From Bacteroidota bacterium (GTDB taxonomy: Bacteria; Bacteroidota; Bacteroidia; Chitinophagales; Saprospiraceae), in contig JAAAOU010000420.1 in assembly GCA_009908745.1 (NCBI GenBank), forward strand, positions 1 to 38,249: a DNA stretch of 38,249 nucleotides. Reading direction: 5' to 3'. This document shows, one piece after another, positions 34,761 to 38,249 of the stretch. A model generated the notes under the pieces. It was not told the DNA's origin and searched no databases. It worked only from the letters and a program-made list of their open reading frames with translations. Made by a program: the position numbers and the translations under genes. The stretch's first letter is position 1. Every line of letters begins with the position of its first letter.

Positions 34761-35906
34761 ATGAAATTCCCATGGACAGTTGTAGCTGTATTGGCAGCTC
34801 AAAGCCTCACAGCTATGCCCAAAACGACAGCCTTAATCCCAGGGGCTGGCCCCGAAAGCAACTATCGCTGGTCTTCCAGCATAGAAAGCGATGTGAAAGT
34901 GCGGCTTGAGCAGCTCAATATGCCTTTCGAAATTCGCTATGACGCCACCGTGCGTCAGCGTATCAAAGAATATGTGACCAATGGTTACCGCGATACGGAA
35001 ATAATGCTGGGCCGCAGTTCGGTATACTTCCCGATTTTTGAGCATTACCTCCACCTTTACGGATTGCCGCAGGAGCTCCGTTATCTGCCCATCGTAGAAA
35101 CGGGGTTGGCCCCCAAAGCACGCTCCTACGCCGGCGCAGCGGGCCTATGGCAGTTTATGCCTGCTTCTGCCCGGCTTTACGATCTGAAAGTAAACGGGCA
35201 GGTGGACGAGCGGCTCGACCCATACCGTTCCACGGAGGCGGCCGTGCGTATGCTGGGCCGGTTGTATAAGCAATACAAGGATTGGTCGCTGGTGCTTGCG
35301 GCTTACAACTGTGGCCCGGTGCGGGTGAATGCAGCGATCAAGCAAGCTGGCTGCCGGGACTTTTACACGCTGGCAGAATTCCTGCCCCGCGAAACCCGGG
35401 AGTATGTACCCCGCTTCATCGCGGCCGCTTACATCGCCAACTACTACAATGCCCACGACCTGAAGCCAAAATCCAACGACTGGAACAACCAAGAGCTGCG
35501 GGCAGTACGCGTCACAGAGCGCCTGCCCCTCAGCGAGGTCGCGCACATCACGGGCTTGTCCGTGCAGGAGCTGCGTCGACTAAACCCGGCTTTCCAGCAG
35601 AACGTGATCCCTGCCTCCACGCAAGGTTACCTGCTTTTGCTGCCTGTCAATGCTTACCGCCCGTTTGAGGCCTTTTTGAACAGCCGCAATGGCGTGCAGG
35701 AGGAGGCGTTCGACATGCTCTACCCCACTTTGCACCGCATGTACTATGTAGTACGCCCGGGTGAAACGATGGAATACATCAACCGCCGCTTCCAATGCAC
35801 CCCTGCCGAGGTTCAACGCTGGAACCAACTTCCCGCCCCGGAAGTCACCGTCAATCAGGAGCTGCTGCTTTATGTAGCGACGCCTGACTATCTGGCCCGG
35901 CCGTAG
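34761..35906 (+). CDS. lytic transglycosylase with LysM-like C-terminus (MltD-like)
   Basis: LRYLPIVETGLAPKARSYAGAAGLWQFMP...LAAYNCGP; C-terminal YYVVRPGETMEYINRRF. Confidence 0.92.
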   Translation: MKFPWTVVAVLAAQSLTAMPKTTALIPGAGPESNYRWSSSIESDVKVRLEQLNMPFEIRYDATVRQRIKEYVTNGYRDTEIMLGRSSVYFPIFEHYLHLYGLPQELRYLPIVETGLAPKARSYAGAAGLWQFMPASARLYDLKVNGQVDERLDPYRSTEAAVRMLGRLYKQYKDWSLVLAAYNCGPVRVNAAIKQAGCRDFYTLAEFLPRETREYVPRFIAAAYIANYYNAHDLKPKSNDWNNQELRAVRVTERLPLSEVAHITGLSVQELRRLNPAFQQNVIPASTQGYLLLLPVNAYRPFEAFLNSRNGVQEEAFDMLYPTLHRMYYVVRPGETMEYINRRFQCTPAEVQRWNQLPAPEVTVNQELLLYVATPDYLARP

Positions 35907-35924
35907 TATTTACAGTGAGAAATG

Positions 35925-35972
35925 ACACGGTGGTATTTGCCCACGAGCGGCAGGCACCACCGTGTTTAATTT
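35925..35972 (+). terminator. Rho-independent-type terminator
   Basis: ACACGGTGGT...ACCACCGTGT followed by TTAATTT. Confidence 0.8.
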
Positions 35973-36119
35973 GTTAGGCCAGTAACGACGGTGCTTCTCG
36001 ACACAGCAGGCCCGCTATAAACAGCTGATCCGTAAGGAGTTATTTTGAAAAATACCCTAAAAAGGGTAACCAAATGATCCGGGGGGCGTACACCCTTTCA
36101 GAAAAACTCAACCTCGGAT

Positions 36120-37103
36120 ATGAGAACGGCACACTTACTCCCGGCATTTCTTATTATTTGCAGCCTCCTAGACCTACCAAGGGTGGAGGCTGCCCCCGGC
36201 TGGCAACAGCAGCTTCAACACAATATCCCGGAGCGCTTACTGCAAATGGACCTGCCGTTCCGCGTGGACTACACGGCCGAAGTGCGCGAAGAGCTTTCTG
36301 GCTATCTGCGTTCGGGCCAACGCTCCACCGCCTACATGCTCGGGCGCTCCTCGATGTATTTCCCGATTTTTGACTACTACCTGAAGGCTTACCAGCTGCC
36401 TAGGGCACTAAAGTATATCCCCCTCTTAGAGTCGCGCCTGCAGCCCGGCATAGAATCCGGAGCGGGAGCGGCTGGCCTATGGCAGTTTATGCCGGCTACC
36501 GGCAGAAGCTTTGGGCTAAAGATCAATGAGTGGGTGGACGAGCGTAAGCACCCGTACCGCTCTACGGATGCAGCTATGCGCTACCTTAGCCAGCTGTACA
36601 AGCAGTTTGACGACTGGTCGCTGGCCCTGGCCGCTTACAACTGTGGCCCAGGAAGGGTAAGAAGAGCGGTAGAAGCTAGTGGTTGTGACAATTTCTGGGA
36701 CATCGAGCACCTGCTGCCCCAGCAAACCCGCCGGTACTTACCTCGGATTATCGCCACCATTTACATAGCGGAAAACTATGACGCGCATGGTATAGACCCC
36801 GTGTACAAAGCTTCCCAACACCAAAACTTTAGCGTATTCAGGATACATCAGGATATCGACCTCTCCCTCATTGCACAGCACTGCAACATCAGCGAAGAAA
36901 GACTGCTGAATTGGAACCCCGGCTATAGCAAACTGTACGCGCCGGCACCCCCAGTAGGCAAGCCTTATTACCTTATTTTGCCACAGCGCGCATTACCTTC
37001 CTTCCAAACTTACATTATCAAAGAGAGCCGGAAAACAGGTGAGAATTATGCCGTGGCCGTCCTAGAGTCTCAGATAAAACCCGTAGATTTAGGGAGGAGT
37101 TAG
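36120..37103 (+). CDS. lytic transglycosylase, paralogue of the upstream gene
   Basis: LKYIPLLESRLQPGIESGAGAAGLWQFMPATGRSFGLKINEWVDERKHPYRSTDAAMRYL. Confidence 0.92.
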   Translation: MRTAHLLPAFLIICSLLDLPRVEAAPGWQQQLQHNIPERLLQMDLPFRVDYTAEVREELSGYLRSGQRSTAYMLGRSSMYFPIFDYYLKAYQLPRALKYIPLLESRLQPGIESGAGAAGLWQFMPATGRSFGLKINEWVDERKHPYRSTDAAMRYLSQLYKQFDDWSLALAAYNCGPGRVRRAVEASGCDNFWDIEHLLPQQTRRYLPRIIATIYIAENYDAHGIDPVYKASQHQNFSVFRIHQDIDLSLIAQHCNISEERLLNWNPGYSKLYAPAPPVGKPYYLILPQRALPSFQTYIIKESRKTGENYAVAVLESQIKPVDLGRS

Positions 37104-37164
37104 CTCTTAGCCCATCCGGGGCATTCGAGGGGCTCCTGAATATGGCCTCTTAATAGTATGCCCC

Positions 37165-37656
37165 ATGTCTGATTCTGGTAAGTTACATATTGGCAGGTAC
37201 GCCTTTTTACTGGACATCGCTAATGTGATCGTTTTGCTGATATTATTCTTCGTCGCGGTCTATTATTATGGGCAGCTCCCCGAGGAGGTCCCCATACGGT
37301 TTGACGCCAAAGGCACCCCTATAGCCCACCGCAGTAAAGCGACGCTGTTTGTTTTCCCCCTGCTGGCGCTAGTTATCAGCGTGATCCTCTTCCTCATCCG
37401 ACGTCAACCCGGCATGATGAACTACCCGGTAGAAGTGACGGACGAAAACGAAGCTGCCCTTTATCGGGAAAGCAGTACATTGGTGTCGGGCATTATGCTG
37501 GTAACCAATGTACTGATCCTGTACAGCTGCTGGAATATTGTGCAGATCGCCCTCGGGCACTCCACAGGCCTGTCCCCTTCCTTTTTGTGGATTCCCATCT
37601 TGCTCATTGCCCTGTTAGCCTACAATGCCTTCCGGCGAATGAAAAAACTGGGGTGA
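37165..37656 (+). CDS. DUF1648 domain membrane protein
   Basis: YYYGQLPEEVPIRFDAKGTPIAHRSKAT... Confidence 0.85.
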   Translation: MSDSGKLHIGRYAFLLDIANVIVLLILFFVAVYYYGQLPEEVPIRFDAKGTPIAHRSKATLFVFPLLALVISVILFLIRRQPGMMNYPVEVTDENEAALYRESSTLVSGIMLVTNVLILYSCWNIVQIALGHSTGLSPSFLWIPILLIALLAYNAFRRMKKLG

Positions 37657-37751
37657 ACCCGGCTGATCAGCAGCACTAAAAATTAATACGCTCGTAACCA
37701 CAATTGCGCTCAAGTATTGCTAATATTGGGTTTTCTGAAAAACCTCATCTC

Positions 37752-38249
37752 ATGCAAGATTTACTCGCCTATATTACTTGGACTGCATCTCCAGAAATCG
37801 TCAGTATTGGCCCGCTTACGCTCCGTTGGTACGGTTTGTTATTTGCTGCCGGCTTTCTCATCGGGCTCTACATCGTCCGGGCGATGTTTGAGGCGGAAAA
37901 CGAACCGGAGGAGTGGCTCGATAAAATATTCATCCACATGGTAATCGGTGCGGTAGTAGGTGCGCGGCTGGGCCATGTATTCTTTTACGAATGGGACTAC
38001 TACTCTCAAAACTTGGGGGAAATTATTGCCATCTGGGAAGGCGGGCTGGCAAGTCACGGCGGTGCTATCGGTATCATTATCGCATTGTACATCTTCTCGC
38101 GCCGGGTGTCCAAACGCTCTGTGCTTTGGGTGCTTGACCGGGTAGTCGTGCCTACCGCGCTGGCCGGCTGCTTCATCCGGCTAGGCAATTTAATGAATTC
38201 GGAAATCGTCGGGAAACCTACTGATGCATCTTGGGGCTTCAAGTTCCCC
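37752..38249 (+). CDS. lgt: prolipoprotein diacylglyceryl transferase, N-terminal part (truncated by window edge)
   Basis: LRWYGLLFAAGFLIGLYI; VGARLGHVFFYEWDYY; IWEGGLASHGGAIG; GCFIRLGNLMNSEIVG. Confidence 0.95.
   Translation, partial: MQDLLAYITWTASPEIVSIGPLTLRWYGLLFAAGFLIGLYIVRAMFEAENEPEEWLDKIFIHMVIGAVVGARLGHVFFYEWDYYSQNLGEIIAIWEGGLASHGGAIGIIIALYIFSRRVSKRSVLWVLDRVVVPTALAGCFIRLGNLMNSEIVGKPTDASWGFKFP

Noticed and set aside
1-38249. tRNA or rRNA genes
   Set aside because: No convincing cloverleaf with T-loop GTTCRA context or rRNA-like stretch was recognised by eye; a tRNAscan/Infernal run would be decisive.

Overview
Window from a Bacteroidota chromosome (probably Saprospiraceae-like; inferred from a T9SS type-B sorting domain, DUF6913-dapA, DUF2851, RNase Y and TTTG-N19/20-TAnnTTTG promoters). 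Most of it is housekeeping or ordinary accessory sequence: accA (partial), dapA, hemN, a beta-lactamase-family serine hydrolase, a GH3 family protein, a Uma2 nuclease, pheT, zapA, rny, a two-RCK K+ channel, a TonB receptor, a LytTR/histidine-kinase pair, an O-methyltransferase, an OmpH-like chaperone, a glucosaminidase, TPR-CHAT, moaD, two lytic transglycosylases and lgt (partial). The best candidate for a new system is a small putative metal-acquisition regulon. An identical 15-bp palindrome (TGCAACAAAGTTGCA) lies in the promoter regions of a His/Asp-rich lipoprotein (11843) and of a TonB-dependent receptor (19170-21560) that is divergent from a DUF4625-like lipoprotein. Other observations: 31-bp perfect inverted repeats bracketing a T9SS cargo gene, an FNR-like box upstream of hemN, a truncated UPF0175/DUF3368 toxin-antitoxin locus bounded by a near-identical 26-bp duplication, a TIR-bounded MITE-like segment, and several hairpin-bearing leaders. 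No rRNA, tRNA or CRISPR array was seen. All homology calls come from reading the sequence, with no database search.
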